DNA from: Sphingomonas sp. Leaf34
Lineage (GTDB): Bacteria; Pseudomonadota; Alphaproteobacteria; Sphingomonadales; Sphingomonadaceae
Direction: 5' to 3'
Assembly (NCBI RefSeq): GCF_001421805.1
Contig: NZ_LMLC01000005.1
Coordinates: forward strand, 62,001 to 126,000
Length of the DNA stretch: 64,000 nucleotides
A model generated the notes under the pieces. It saw nothing but the letters and a program-made list of their open reading frames with translations. It was not told the DNA's origin and made no database searches. Numbering within the stretch: the first letter of the stretch is position 1; every line of letters starts with the position of its first letter. Positions 26,195 to 35,487 of the stretch are shown here, piece after piece. Made by a program: the position numbers and the translations under genes.

Positions 26195-29100
26195 TCAATA
26201 ATCCTTCGACACGCGCACGTTCGCGCTCTGCCGGCCGAGCGTGGAGATGCTCGACAACAGCGACAGCCAGCGCGTGACCTGGAACTCGACCTGCGTCGCC
26301 GAATAGCCCTGCCCGTCGGTGACGATCTCCGCATACAGCCGCCGCGTGACGTATTTGCCCGCCGCGATCGAGGTACCCTGCCCGGTCTGCGGATCGGCGG
26401 GCAGGATACGCAGGCGGTCGAGCCCGGCGGCGCGGCGCACCGCGTTGATCGGGTTCAGGCCATTGCCGCCCCCCTGCAACGCCGCCACCGCCGCGGCCAG
26501 CTGCAACGCCTCGGGCGCGGAAAGATTGGTGATCGAGGTGCCGAACAACAGCCGCGAGAGCAGCTCATCCTCGGGTAAAGCGGGCGTGCTGGTAAAACCG
26601 ATCTCGGGTTTGAGCGCATAGCCCGTCACCCGGATCGACGCGCTGAGCCCGGTCGAATCGGCATTCGCCTCGATATCGAGCGCGGGATTGGCGGGCACCT
26701 GCCCGTCGAAGCGGATGACACCGCGCGCGAGCTCGAACTGGCGACCGGCAAACTCGTAATCGCCGCGAATCAGCGTGGCGCGGCCAGTGATCGCGGGATT
26801 GTCGGGCTGGCCGGCGATCTGGAGGTTGGCGGACCATTCGCTGGTCAGCCCCAGACCGCTGACCATCACCTGGTTCGGCGCACGCGCCTTGATCGCCAGC
26901 GCCCAGGGCTTGGTCGGCGTCACGACTTCCTCGCCGCCGTCGGGCAGGTTGATCTCACGGATGTTAAGCTGCGGCACCGCGCTGGCGGCGGTCGCCTGGC
27001 CGAGACGGTAGCGGCTCTTGTTCAGCACCACGTCGCCCGCGATCGTGCCGCCCGAGCCATTCGACCTGAACGTCAGCGGCCCCGAGACGGTCGCGCCGAT
27101 ATCGTCGCGATTGATCATCACCGCCTTGTCGGCCTGCAGCGTCAGGTCGAGCCCAATCCCCGCCGCGGCGGCGAATTCGAACTGGCCGCTGCCGGTGACC
27201 CGGCCCCCCTTGCCCGCATCCGCGCCGAACCGGTCGATCACGAGGCGCGATCCGCCGAACCGACCCGTCGCCTGCACGTTGGTGAGGACGGTGCCGGTGG
27301 TCGCGCTCTCGATCCGCGCGCCGTTCGCCTGGACGACGCCGCGCAGCGTCGGGTTGGCGAGCGTGCCGACGACGTCCGCACCGATCGCGACCGGACCCGA
27401 CAGGTCGAACAATTCGACCCCGGTGAGCCGCCAGAGCGTGTCGGCAGGCCCGCTGTAGCGAAGCTGACCGAACAGGCGCGCGTTGGTGATGCGCGCGGCG
27501 AGGTCCCCCTGCCCCAACGGTGCCAGCTGCGCCTGCGCGCGGCCGATCGTCTTGCCGCCCGAGGCGATCACCGCGCGCACGCCGAGCTTGTCGGGCGAGA
27601 GCACCGCAGCGACACCGACGTCGATCGGACGCGACGACAGGACGAGACCGGCGCGGCTGAGCCCGCGGATCGTGAGATCGGCCTTGCCGGTCGGCGCGGC
27701 GCCGTTCGCGGTGGCGATGTTGACGCGGCCCGACGCCGAACCACTGAGCCCCAGCCCGGGATAGCCGATGTCGAGCAAAGCAAGCGGCATGCGCGTCAGG
27801 CTGGCGTCGACCGCCGTGCTATTGCCGGTGAAACGCCCGCCGACCTGCGCCTCGCCGCCGCCGAAGCTGAGTCTGGTCGGCGCGAGGTGCCAGCCGTCCT
27901 TGGCTTGGGTCAGGACCGCGGGAATGAGCAGTTTCAGCGGGCGACCGTCGAGCGTGCCTTGCGCGGAGACCGCGTAGCTGTTGGCGGTGACCTGCGTGAC
28001 GCTCTGGATATCGAACGCCCGCCCGCGCGACCCCGCGATCGACGCGCGGACCGTGCCGACGCCGCCGCGCAGCGAGGCCGCGCCGGTGAATCGCGCAAGG
28101 CTGAGCGGGCCGCGGCGCAGCCCGAGGCCGGTCGCTTTCGCCTCGATCGACGTACCGGCGGGATCGAGCAAGGTGACGAAATCGAGCTTGCCCTGGCGCA
28201 GCGTAACGGTGTCGAGTGTCGCGGCCTTGGCAGCGAGATGTCCCTCGATGCGCTGGATCTGCCCGACCGGGCGGAACAGGAGTTCGCCCGAGATACCGCC
28301 GCCCGCGACCGCCAACTGTCCGTTGAAGCCGCCATCGACGACCGCGACAGCGCCGCTTGCGCGCGTCCCGGCGACGTTCAGCGCCGCGATCTGGATCGTC
28401 GCCCCCGCGCCCGGTGGCAGCAGGATCGCGCCGTTGCTGGTGAACGGCCCCAGCCGCGATCCGCCCGCCGCGGTGAACGCGAAGCCCTGCGGCGTCGGGT
28501 CGAGATGCGCGCGGACGTTCGACAGGCCGAGCGTGGCGTTGGGGCTGGCAAAAACGAGGTCGAGCGCCGGTTTCTCGATCTGACCGTCGAGGTTCAGCGT
28601 CACCGGGCCGTAGGTGGCTTGCCGCCCGCCGCCCTCGAAGTGGAACGTCCCGTCACGCCTGCGATAGCCGTTGCCGGTCAGCCGGATCTGCGGCGCGGTC
28701 AGCACCAGGTTGGTGAAGTGCAGCACGCCGTCGGTGGTGCGTTCGAGATTGGTGGTGATTCGCGGCAGGCCGCCCGCGAGGCTGCGGAAGAACGCGTTGT
28801 CGAGCCGCACCATCTGCGCGCTGCCCTGCCCGATCACGCGCGTGCCCTTGCGGTTCGGACCGGGCACTACGCGCAACGTCGATTTGACGTCGACGATGCC
28901 GAGGCCGGGGATCAGATACCGCCCGAGCCCGCCGTTGATACCAACCTCGAACTGGCCGCTGCGCAGATCGACTGCCAGATTGATGCTGCCGCTGAGCTTG
29001 TCGGACCGCAAACGGAGCGCGTCGCCGGTCAGTAGCGTCGGCGTCACGCGGAGCAGTCCGTCGACCGACAGGTTGCGTAGGATGCCCCCCGCCACGCTGC

Positions 29101-30340
29101 CGACCCCGGTCACGCGCGCGGCGGTGAAGCGGATCGGCACGGTGACCGGCGCGGCGGACAGGCGCCCTTTGCCTGCCGCGTGCGCGTTCTCGAACCCGGT
29201 CTGATCGAAGGCGAAACGGCCCGCATCGATCCGGTAGTCGAACGCCGCGGTCGCGAACGGCCCGTCGAGGATCGCACGCAGCTCGACCATGTTGCCGGTC
29301 ATGGTGTCGAACAACGCCTGCGGCCTCAGCAGCCGCGCCTTTATCCGGACGTTGCGATACGCGTTCGTGCCGAGATCGACGATGCCGGTTGTGTCGATCG
29401 CGAGTGCAGGCGTGCGCAGCGAGAGGGTACCGTCCAGCCGGCGGTTGGCGAACCCGGCGCTGCCGTTGACGAGCACGCGCGGCGCGGTCAGCCGTTGCAG
29501 CCTGCCCTTGAGGAGCGACGACGGCGAGAGCGTGCCCGACAGCGTGTAACGCCCCGCAACCTGCGCGAGCGCGAGGTCGACGACTCGGGTCGTCCCGATC
29601 ATGCCGTTCGCGCGGCCGCTCCATTTCGCCCAGCTGCCGTCGCCGGTGACCGCGAGCGCGACCGGGCCCTTCGCCCTGACCATCCGCGCGAGGACGCCGT
29701 TGGCCGCGCCCTTTGCGGCGACGTCGATGTCGAAGCGGTCGCGCGCGGGTTCGGCATCGATCCGCAGCTTCAGATCGTCGCTGCCGGCGACGCGGGCTTT
29801 CAGGTCGACCAGCGCGCGCCCCGAGCGGATGTCGGCGCGTCCGTCGAGCGTGCCGATCCGCTGCGTCCCCAGCACGCGCTTCGCCAGCGTCAGCCGCCCG
29901 ACCGAGAGCTGGCCGATATGGATATCGAAATCGGGCAGGATCGGGCCACGGGTCTGCGACGGGCGAGTCCGCGGCGTATGCGTCAGGATCGCGCGATCGA
30001 CGATCAGCCGCTGGATCTCGAGCCGGTTCGAAAACCAGTCGAACGGCGACCAGTCGAGTTCGACATTGGGCGCCTGGAAGACCAGCCCTTCCAGATCATA
30101 CACGCGCAAATCGACCAACCGCGTATCGCCGTACAGCGATCCCTCGATCCGCCCGACCGTAAAGCGCAGCCCGTTGGCGGTCCTGATCGCCGCAATGCGG
30201 TCCGCGACGAAGCGGTGGCCGATTCCCGTGTCGACGATCAGCAATGCGGTCCCGACGATCACGAGCAGCGCCATGACCGCGCTGACGATCCACCGCCACC
30301 ACGCGATGCGAGGCTTTGGGAGAGCGGCGTCTTCGCTCAA
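26195..30340 (-). CDS. tamB: Translocation and assembly module protein TamB
   Basis: 1381-residue AsmA-like bridge protein: N-terminal TM anchor (about 12-32), a very long repetitive beta-helical region, and a C-terminal DUF490 domain (about 1000-1381) with DGEVV-like strands and the typical ending around FGTSITNLSAPEALQLAAAV. It spans the periplasm, pairs with the Omp85 protein TamA and is implicated in lipid transport to, and assembly of, the outer membrane. Its start overlaps the tamA stop (ATGA). Confidence 0.92.
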   Translation of the reverse strand: MSEDAALPKPRIAWWRWIVSAVMALLVIVGTALLIVDTGIGHRFVADRIAAIRTANGLRFTVGRIEGSLYGDTRLVDLRVYDLEGLVFQAPNVELDWSPFDWFSNRLEIQRLIVDRAILTHTPRTRPSQTRGPILPDFDIHIGQLSVGRLTLAKRVLGTQRIGTLDGRADIRSGRALVDLKARVAGSDDLKLRIDAEPARDRFDIDVAAKGAANGVLARMVRAKGPVALAVTGDGSWAKWSGRANGMIGTTRVVDLALAQVAGRYTLSGTLSPSSLLKGRLQRLTAPRVLVNGSAGFANRRLDGTLSLRTPALAIDTTGIVDLGTNAYRNVRIKARLLRPQALFDTMTGNMVELRAILDGPFATAAFDYRIDAGRFAFDQTGFENAHAAGKGRLSAAPVTVPIRFTAARVTGVGSVAGGILRNLSVDGLLRVTPTLLTGDALRLRSDKLSGSINLAVDLRSGQFEVGINGGLGRYLIPGLGIVDVKSTLRVVPGPNRKGTRVIGQGSAQMVRLDNAFFRSLAGGLPRITTNLERTTDGVLHFTNLVLTAPQIRLTGNGYRRRDGTFHFEGGGRQATYGPVTLNLDGQIEKPALDLVFASPNATLGLSNVRAHLDPTPQGFAFTAAGGSRLGPFTSNGAILLPPGAGATIQIAALNVAGTRASGAVAVVDGGFNGQLAVAGGGISGELLFRPVGQIQRIEGHLAAKAATLDTVTLRQGKLDFVTLLDPAGTSIEAKATGLGLRRGPLSLARFTGAASLRGGVGTVRASIAGSRGRAFDIQSVTQVTANSYAVSAQGTLDGRPLKLLIPAVLTQAKDGWHLAPTRLSFGGGEAQVGGRFTGNSTAVDASLTRMPLALLDIGYPGLGLSGSASGRVNIATANGAAPTGKADLTIRGLSRAGLVLSSRPIDVGVAAVLSPDKLGVRAVIASGGKTIGRAQAQLAPLGQGDLAARITNARLFGQLRYSGPADTLWRLTGVELFDLSGPVAIGADVVGTLANPTLRGVVQANGARIESATTGTVLTNVQATGRFGGSRLVIDRFGADAGKGGRVTGSGQFEFAAAAGIGLDLTLQADKAVMINRDDIGATVSGPLTFRSNGSGGTIAGDVVLNKSRYRLGQATAASAVPQLNIREINLPDGGEEVVTPTKPWALAIKARAPNQVMVSGLGLTSEWSANLQIAGQPDNPAITGRATLIRGDYEFAGRQFELARGVIRFDGQVPANPALDIEANADSTGLSASIRVTGYALKPEIGFTSTPALPEDELLSRLLFGTSITNLSAPEALQLAAAVAALQGGGNGLNPINAVRRAAGLDRLRILPADPQTGQGTSIAAGKYVTRRLYAEIVTDGQGYSATQVEFQVTRWLSLLSSISTLGRQSANVRVSKDY

Positions 30341-32307
30341 AACGCCTGCCCCAGCGATACGTACACCGCGATGCGGCTATCGCCCGGCTGCGGGTTGATC
30401 GGCGTGCCGACGTCGAGCCGGATCGGGCCGAAGTTCGAATAATAGCGCACGCCGATACCGGTGCCGTATTGCAGCCCGGTGAATTTGGGCAGTGGCGACG
30501 TATAGATGTTGCCCGCGTCGAGGAACGGCACGATCCCGAAACTGCCCAGGACGCGCACGCGCGCCTCGATCGAGAATTCGGTCAGGCTGCGCCCACCGAT
30601 CGGGTCGTTGTTGGGATCGCGCGGCCCGATCGACTGATAGCCATAGCCGCGCACCGACGCGCCGCCGCCCGCGTAGAACCGCCGCGAGGGGGCGACCTCG
30701 TCGCGCGGTGCGCCGACGATCGTGCCGAGCCGGGTGCGCGCCGCGAGCACCACGCGGTCGCCGAACGGCTGGTACACGCTGCCGTCGAACTGCGTGCGCG
30801 CATAGCCGAACACCGAATTCTGCAACGAGACCTCGGGGCTGAGCCGCGCACCAAGGCGGAACCCCTTGGTCGGGTTCAGCAGATCGTCCGAGCCGTCGTA
30901 ATTGAGCGTGGTCGGCAGCGCCCCGATGAAGAACGTTCGCCGCCGCGGCGCGCCCGTCGATACGATGACGTCGCGCTCGTCCGATGCGATCAGCTCGGCG
31001 CCCAATGACCAGGTCCAGGTCTTCTGGAAGAAGATGTTGGTCTGCCGTTCCAGGCTGCCCGCGAGCGAGAAGGTCTTCGCGTCATACGCATCGCGATTGG
31101 TATGCACCCCGGACGCCTGGAGCGTGAGAACCCGGTCGCGCGCGTGGAAATTGTTGCGCCGGAACACGATCGAGCCGAGCTGCTCCTGCGTCCCCAGCAC
31201 GCCGCGCACCGTCAGCGCGCCCTCGGGCGGGAACAGGTTGCGATGCGTCCAGCTGAGTTCCGCGCGCGCGCCCTCGCCCGTGCCATAGCCGAGCTCGCCC
31301 GCGACGGTGCGCGGCGGCGCCGGATCGAGCTTGACCGCGACGTCGACGGTGTCGGGCGTGGCGCCCTGCACCGGCTTCAGATCGACCGCGGACACGAGGC
31401 TGGTCTGGATCAACGCGCGGCGCAGATCGTCGAGCTTGGCCGCGTCGTACATATCGCCGGGCGAGAATCGCGCGATCTCCGCGACATGATCCGCGCCGAA
31501 CACGCGGTTGCCGGGCAACGCGCGGATCGCGCCGAATTTGCGCGCGCCGCCGGGCTGCACCGACAGATCGAGCGTCGCGGTGCGGGTGGCGTGATCGACG
31601 ACGATCGCCGGATCGCCGACCTTGGCGAACGGAAACCCCTCGCGCCCGATCTGCGTCGTCAGCTTGGCCTGCCCCGCGACGATAGCGTCCGAATTGACCG
31701 GATCCGCGGGCTTCACGCCGAACGCGGCCGCCAGGTCCGGCGCCTTGTCGCCCGCCGCGGCGAGGCCGTCGATCGTCACCCCCTTGAAGGTGTAGAGCGT
31801 GCCCGGCGCCGCCGACAGCACGACCATCGGCTTCGCGCCGGGCTCGACCCGCGTGACGACGGCGGCATCGTAATAGCCCGCGGCGCGCAGCAGGCTGTTG
31901 AGCAGGTCGGCGTCCTCGTGCGCGCGGCGATCGAGTTGCGCAGCGTTGGCGGGCTGGTGATCGTTCGCGTCCAGCGTCGACAGCGCGGCGAACCGCTGCC
32001 GCAGCAGCGTGTCGTTGATCCCGTCGATGCCGTCGATCCGCCAGGCATAGCGGCTCTCCGTATTGGCATCGACCGTCGCGATCGTCGTCGCCGGGTCGAT
32101 CGGTGCGCTCGCAAGATCGGGCCAGGCGACACCGATATCGGGCAGCGCGGCGAGCGGCGAATTGGGATCCAGCGACATCGGCGTATCGGCCGGTGTGGTC
32201 TGCGCAGGCGCAGGCGCGGTCTGCGCCCCCGCCCCGGACGCGGCCACGGCGGTCGTCAGAACGAAAAAGGCGGCGGCCGGCCCGGCTCGCGCGACGCGGA
32301 ACACCAT
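30337..32307 (-). CDS. tamA: Omp85-family outer membrane protein TamA
   Basis: 656 residues: signal peptide (about 1-28, ending AGAQ), POTRA-type domains (about 60-310) and a C-terminal 16-strand barrel with the Omp85 signatures RRFYAGGGASVRGY and FLDAGN, ending SLGQAF. It forms the outer-membrane partner of TamB. A 10-bp inverted repeat lies 24 bases ahead of its start. Confidence 0.92.
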   Translation of the reverse strand: MVFRVARAGPAAAFFVLTTAVAASGAGAQTAPAPAQTTPADTPMSLDPNSPLAALPDIGVAWPDLASAPIDPATTIATVDANTESRYAWRIDGIDGINDTLLRQRFAALSTLDANDHQPANAAQLDRRAHEDADLLNSLLRAAGYYDAAVVTRVEPGAKPMVVLSAAPGTLYTFKGVTIDGLAAAGDKAPDLAAAFGVKPADPVNSDAIVAGQAKLTTQIGREGFPFAKVGDPAIVVDHATRTATLDLSVQPGGARKFGAIRALPGNRVFGADHVAEIARFSPGDMYDAAKLDDLRRALIQTSLVSAVDLKPVQGATPDTVDVAVKLDPAPPRTVAGELGYGTGEGARAELSWTHRNLFPPEGALTVRGVLGTQEQLGSIVFRRNNFHARDRVLTLQASGVHTNRDAYDAKTFSLAGSLERQTNIFFQKTWTWSLGAELIASDERDVIVSTGAPRRRTFFIGALPTTLNYDGSDDLLNPTKGFRLGARLSPEVSLQNSVFGYARTQFDGSVYQPFGDRVVLAARTRLGTIVGAPRDEVAPSRRFYAGGGASVRGYGYQSIGPRDPNNDPIGGRSLTEFSIEARVRVLGSFGIVPFLDAGNIYTSPLPKFTGLQYGTGIGVRYYSNFGPIRLDVGTPINPQPGDSRIAVYVSLGQAF

Positions 32308-32330
32308 ATCCGGCTCCTAGCCGGGCTTGT

Positions 32331-32368
32331 CGTGGCGGAACAGTATGTAACGCCGTATTTCCGCCACG
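32331..32368. promoter_or_regulatory. Inverted repeat ahead of tamA
   Basis: CGTGGCGGAA (32331-32340) and TTCCGCCACG (32359-32368) are perfect 10-bp arms around 18 bases, 24 bases upstream of the tamA ATG on the minus strand. It could be a repressor site or a 5' UTR hairpin; nothing in the sequence decides which. Confidence 0.5.
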
Positions 32369-32457
32369 TTTCGTCGGCGCGGCCGAACGCGCGCGGCGTA
32401 GACGTGGGCATGTCGCTGTGACTGGCATCCCAAGGTCGCGCGTGGCAGGACAGGCCG

Positions 32458-32655
32458 ATGGCCGATCCGACTTCCCGCGAACCCCTTCCCCCCCACAAGG
32501 ACCCCAGTGCCGCGGGCGGATTCCTCGTTGCGCTCGGCATGCTCGGCGGCGCGGGAGTCGGTTTCGCGATCGGGCAGGCGACGCCGGGGTTTCTGATCGG
32601 GACCGGGGTCGGCGTCGCGGCAGCGGTGCTCGTGTGGTTGCGCGACCGGCGGTAG
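32458..32655 (+). CDS. Small two-helix membrane protein
   Basis: 65 residues: polar proline-rich N-terminus, then two closely spaced hydrophobic glycine-rich segments (AGGFLVALGMLGGAGVGFAIG and GFLIGTGVGVAAAVLVWL) ending in Arg-Asp-Arg-Arg. The size and layout resemble AtpZ/AtpI-like or glycine-zipper proteins, but no ATP synthase genes are near. AGGACAGG precedes the ATG. Function unknown. Confidence 0.65.
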   Translation: MADPTSREPLPPHKDPSAAGGFLVALGMLGGAGVGFAIGQATPGFLIGTGVGVAAAVLVWLRDRR

Positions 32656-32727
32656 ACGCCCCGGCCCTCACCCCATCCGTTCGTCCTACGTAGTCGCTGC
32701 AGCCAGCGTATCGAGACGGCGAAACTT

Positions 32728-32856
32728 CTGCTCCTCCCCCGCCAGGGGGAGGTGTCACCGCAGGTGACGGAGGGGGAGGACACGGAACACGGGTTAGCGC
32801 CTACCTCCCCCTCCGTCAGGCTGCGCCTGCCACCTCCCCCTTGCGGGGAAGGATCG
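32728..32856. repeat. Intergenic repeat, CTCCCCCTCCGTCAGGCTGCGCC type
   Basis: An inverted pair of G/C-rich blocks: CTCCTCCCCCGCCAGGGGGA at the left and CTTGCGGGGAAGGATC at the right, with CACCGCAGGTGACGGAGGGG and its inverse CCCCTCCGTCAGGCTGCG inside. It is related to the element at 62766. Confidence 0.75.
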
Positions 32857-32879
32857 CTTGGATCCTCTACGTTCGCCCG

Positions 32880-33512
32880 TCACCGCGGCTTGCGCATCTG
32901 CCAGACGACTCGGCCGATCACGACGATAGCCCCTTCGGGGACCGGACCCGCCGCCGCATTGTCGCTCGTCGCCACCAGCGTTCCACCCGCCAGCGCAACG
33001 CGCTTCACCATCACCGCGTCGTCGATCCGGATCACGTAGAGCCCACCCTTCGCGCGCGGCGTTCGATCGGCGGTGTCGACGACGATGTGATCGCCGTCGA
33101 ACAGCCCCGGCTCCATCGAACTGCCCCGCACGCGGATGATCGCCGCCTGTCCGTCGCGTAAGCCGAGTTGCCGCGCCAGCGCCGGGTCGAGCGTATCCGT
33201 GCCCAGCACGATCTCGCCATCGACCTGCGCGCCCGGCCCCGCCGACGCCGCGATATCGAGCCGGCGGATCCGGAAGCCCCTCACGCGGTCGGGTGGCCCG
33301 CCGAGCACCGCCTCGTTCACGCCGAGATACGCCGCCAGGAGCCGCCGATCGCGTTCGCCCAAGATCCTGGGCGATCCCCGCCGGACATATTGCTGGAGAT
33401 AGGCGGCGTTGCGCCCGAGCATCGCCGACAGCGCCGCGAGACTGTCGCCCCGCGTCGCCGCGAGCGTCGCCAGCGCGTGCCTCGGGTCGGGATCGGATGC
33501 AGATTTCGACAC
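32880..33512 (-). CDS. S24/LexA-like repressor with HTH domain
   Basis: 210 residues. The N-terminal part (about 10-65) is a divergent XRE-type helix-turn-helix (SLAALSAMLGRNAAYLQQYV). The C-terminal part is an S24 peptidase domain with the Ser in VRGSSMEPGLFDGD and the general-base Lys in VMVKRVA. Such proteins are CI/LexA-like repressors that may self-cleave on RecA activation. The start is GTG at 33512. The gene is divergent from the small HTH-like gene at 33603, and a 12-bp palindrome lies 17 bases before its start, so autoregulation is likely. Confidence 0.82.
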   Translation of the reverse strand: MSKSASDPDPRHALATLAATRGDSLAALSAMLGRNAAYLQQYVRRGSPRILGERDRRLLAAYLGVNEAVLGGPPDRVRGFRIRRLDIAASAGPGAQVDGEIVLGTDTLDPALARQLGLRDGQAAIIRVRGSSMEPGLFDGDHIVVDTADRTPRAKGGLYVIRIDDAVMVKRVALAGGTLVATSDNAAAGPVPEGAIVVIGRVVWQMRKPR

Positions 33513-33528
33513 CCCCCGACCCTAGCGC

Positions 33529-33552
33529 AGGAAATTTCCTAGACAAGTAGGA
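33529..33552. promoter_or_regulatory. Palindromic operator candidate between divergent genes
   Basis: AGGAAATTTCCT (33529-33540) is a perfect 12-bp palindrome and overlaps a second inverted pair, TCCTA (33537-33541) and TAGGA (33548-33552). Two more AGGAAC direct copies follow at 33558-33576. The site sits in the 90-base gap between the S24 repressor and the small HTH gene, the expected place for repressor binding. Confidence 0.6.
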
Positions 33553-33602
33553 TTTGCAGGAACAGATCAGGAACGAGACGCACAGACTCGGGAGGAACGA
33601 CG

Positions 33603-33779
33603 GTGACGATTCTCATGAAGATCGATCGATATCTGCGACAGACGGGCATGCCGATGACCAAGTTCGGGCGGCTGTCGGTCGGCGATCCGCGGCTTGTCCA
33701 CGACCTGCGTCGCGGCCGTCAGGCGCGCGAACCGATGGTGGCGCGGATCGAGTCGTTCATGGCGGGCAACGCGTCGTGA
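33603..33779 (+). CDS. Very small HTH-like protein
   Basis: 58 residues from a GTG that follows GGGAGG by eight bases: MTILMKIDRYLRQTGMPMTK and then FGRLSVGDPRLVHDLRRGR. The pattern (MTKFGRLSVGD followed by a basic recognition-like helix) resembles a Cro/CI-type helix-turn-helix reduced to its core, and similar tiny proteins are common in sphingomonads. It lies opposite the S24 repressor, and its stop overlaps or abuts the next gene. A DNA-binding role is inference. Confidence 0.7.
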   Translation: MTILMKIDRYLRQTGMPMTKFGRLSVGDPRLVHDLRRGRQAREPMVARIESFMAGNAS

Positions 33780-33781
33780 GG

Positions 33782-34102
33782 ATGGACGCGCTCCGCGGCC
33801 CCGACGCCGGCACGCTGCTGATCCGCGGCCTGCGCAGCCATGCCGGCGCGGCCGGCGTGACGATGCACATCGCCACGATCGCGTGCACGCCATGGGCAAG
33901 CGCGACGTTCGTCGGCACGCAACACCGGCTGACCATCGTCGCCGATCCCGTACCCGGTCTTCGAGACTGGATCGATTCGCTGCCCGATGCCGAGTTCGCG
34001 CTACGCGGGCATATCGTCGCGGATCTTGCGGTCGACCGCGTCGAGTCGATCGACGGCCGGCAGCATGTGACCCTATCCGTGCTGACGCTGATCGATGCGT
34101 AA
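33782..34102 (+). CDS. Conserved hypothetical protein
   Basis: 106 residues starting [20 protein letters not shown]; a GTG two codons upstream (33776) overlaps the stop of the preceding small HTH gene and could be the true start. Mixed alpha/beta composition, one short hydrophobic strand ([19 protein letters not shown]), no signal peptide or known motif. It appears to form a two-gene unit with the HTH-like gene. Function unknown. Confidence 0.65.
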   Translation: MDALRGPDAGTLLIRGLRSHAGAAGVTMHIATIACTPWASATFVGTQHRLTIVADPVPGLRDWIDSLPDAEFALRGHIVADLAVDRVESIDGRQHVTLSVLTLIDA

Positions 34103-34169
34103 ACCGGCCATGGGGGGTGGACTTTCGACCGACGAACCACGAAGTCGGCGGTCAACGAAGGAGATGACG

Positions 34170-35354
34170 ATGGCCGGGATGGGCAAGTTCGACTGGGCAG
34201 ATCCGTTCCTGCTCGACGATCAGTTGAGCGAGGACGAGCGGATGATCCGCGACAGCGCGAAGGCCTATGCCGACGACAAGCTGGCGCCACGGATCGTCGA
34301 CGCGTTCCAGCATGAGCATACCGATCCCGCGATTTTCCGCGAGATGGGCGCGCTCGGGTTGCTCGGGCCGACCATCCCGGAAGAATATGGCGGCGTCGGC
34401 GCGTCGTACGTGGCCTATGGTCTGGTCGCGCGCGAGGTTGAGCGGATCGACTCGGGCTATCGCTCGATGATGTCGGTGCAGTCGAGCCTCGTGATGTACC
34501 CGATCAACGCGTTCGGCTCCGAAGAACAGAAGAAGAAATACCTGCCCAAGCTCGCGACCGGCGAGTGGATCGGCTGTTTCGGCCTGACCGAGCCCGACGC
34601 GGGCTCCGATCCCGGTGGCATGACGACGCGCGCGAAGAAGACGGCCAACGGCTATGTCATCTCGGGCGCCAAGACGTGGATCTCGAACTCGCCGATCGCG
34701 GATGTGTTCGTGATCTGGGCGAAGTCCGACGAGCATGGCGGCGGCATCCGCGGCTTCATTCTCGAACGCGGCATGAAGGGGCTGGAGACGCCCAAGATCG
34801 AGGGCAAGCTGTCGCTCCGCGCGTCGATCACCGGGATGGTGATGATGGACGAGGTCGAGGTCGGCGAAGACGCGCTGCTGCCCGACGTGCAGGGGCTGAA
34901 GGGGCCGTTCGGCTGCCTCAACCGCGCGCGCTACGGGATTTCGTGGGGCGCGCTCGGGGCGGCCGAATTCTGTTTCCACGCCGCGCGCCAATATGGCCTG
35001 GACCGCAACCAGTTCGGCACGCCGCTCGCCGGACGCCAGCTCTTCCAGAAGAAGCTGGCGGACATGGAGACCGAGATCGCGCTCGGGTTGCAGGCAAGCT
35101 TGCGAGTCGGGCGGCTGATGGACGAGGGCCGGTTCGCGCCCGAGATGGTCTCGATCGTGAAACGCAACAACGTCGGCAAGGCGCTCGATATCGCGCGGAT
35201 GAGCCGCGACATGCACGGCGGCAACGGCATTTCGGGAGAATATCAGGTGATGCGCCACCTGATGAACCTCGAAACGGTCAACACCTATGAGGGCGCGCAC
35301 GACGTCCACGCGCTGATCCTCGGCCGCGCGATCACGGGTATCGCGGCGTTTTGA
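34170..35354 (+). CDS. gcdH: Glutaryl-CoA dehydrogenase
   Basis: FAD-dependent acyl-CoA dehydrogenase that oxidises and decarboxylates glutaryl-CoA to crotonyl-CoA in lysine/tryptophan/glutarate breakdown. 394 residues from [23 protein letters not shown] stands six bases before this ATG. The typical GCDH features are present: [41 protein letters not shown], and the catalytic Glu374 in [20 protein letters not shown]. The neighbour is a CoA-transferase, supporting the glutarate assignment. Confidence 0.93.
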   Translation: MAGMGKFDWADPFLLDDQLSEDERMIRDSAKAYADDKLAPRIVDAFQHEHTDPAIFREMGALGLLGPTIPEEYGGVGASYVAYGLVAREVERIDSGYRSMMSVQSSLVMYPINAFGSEEQKKKYLPKLATGEWIGCFGLTEPDAGSDPGGMTTRAKKTANGYVISGAKTWISNSPIADVFVIWAKSDEHGGGIRGFILERGMKGLETPKIEGKLSLRASITGMVMMDEVEVGEDALLPDVQGLKGPFGCLNRARYGISWGALGAAEFCFHAARQYGLDRNQFGTPLAGRQLFQKKLADMETEIALGLQASLRVGRLMDEGRFAPEMVSIVKRNNVGKALDIARMSRDMHGGNGISGEYQVMRHLMNLETVNTYEGAHDVHALILGRAITGIAAF

Positions 35355-35373
35355 GTTCAGTCCCAACGTCATG

Positions 35374-35477
35374 CCACCCCGGCGAAGGCCGGGGCCCAAT
35401 TGGGGGACGCACCTTGGCTGATGGTGCGCCCAGTTACTCCGGCCTTTCCAATTGGGCCCCGGCGTTCGCCGGGGTGG
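35374..35477. repeat. Hairpin repeat, CACCCCGGCGAAGGCCGGGG family (copy 1)
   Basis: 30-bp arms at 35374-35403 and 35448-35477 (CCACCCCGGCGAAGGCCGGG... and its inverse, one mismatch) flank 44 bases. It lies between gcdH and the CoA-transferase and overlaps part of the region where the latter starts. Confidence 0.9.
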
Positions 35478-35487
35478 TGATTTGAAC

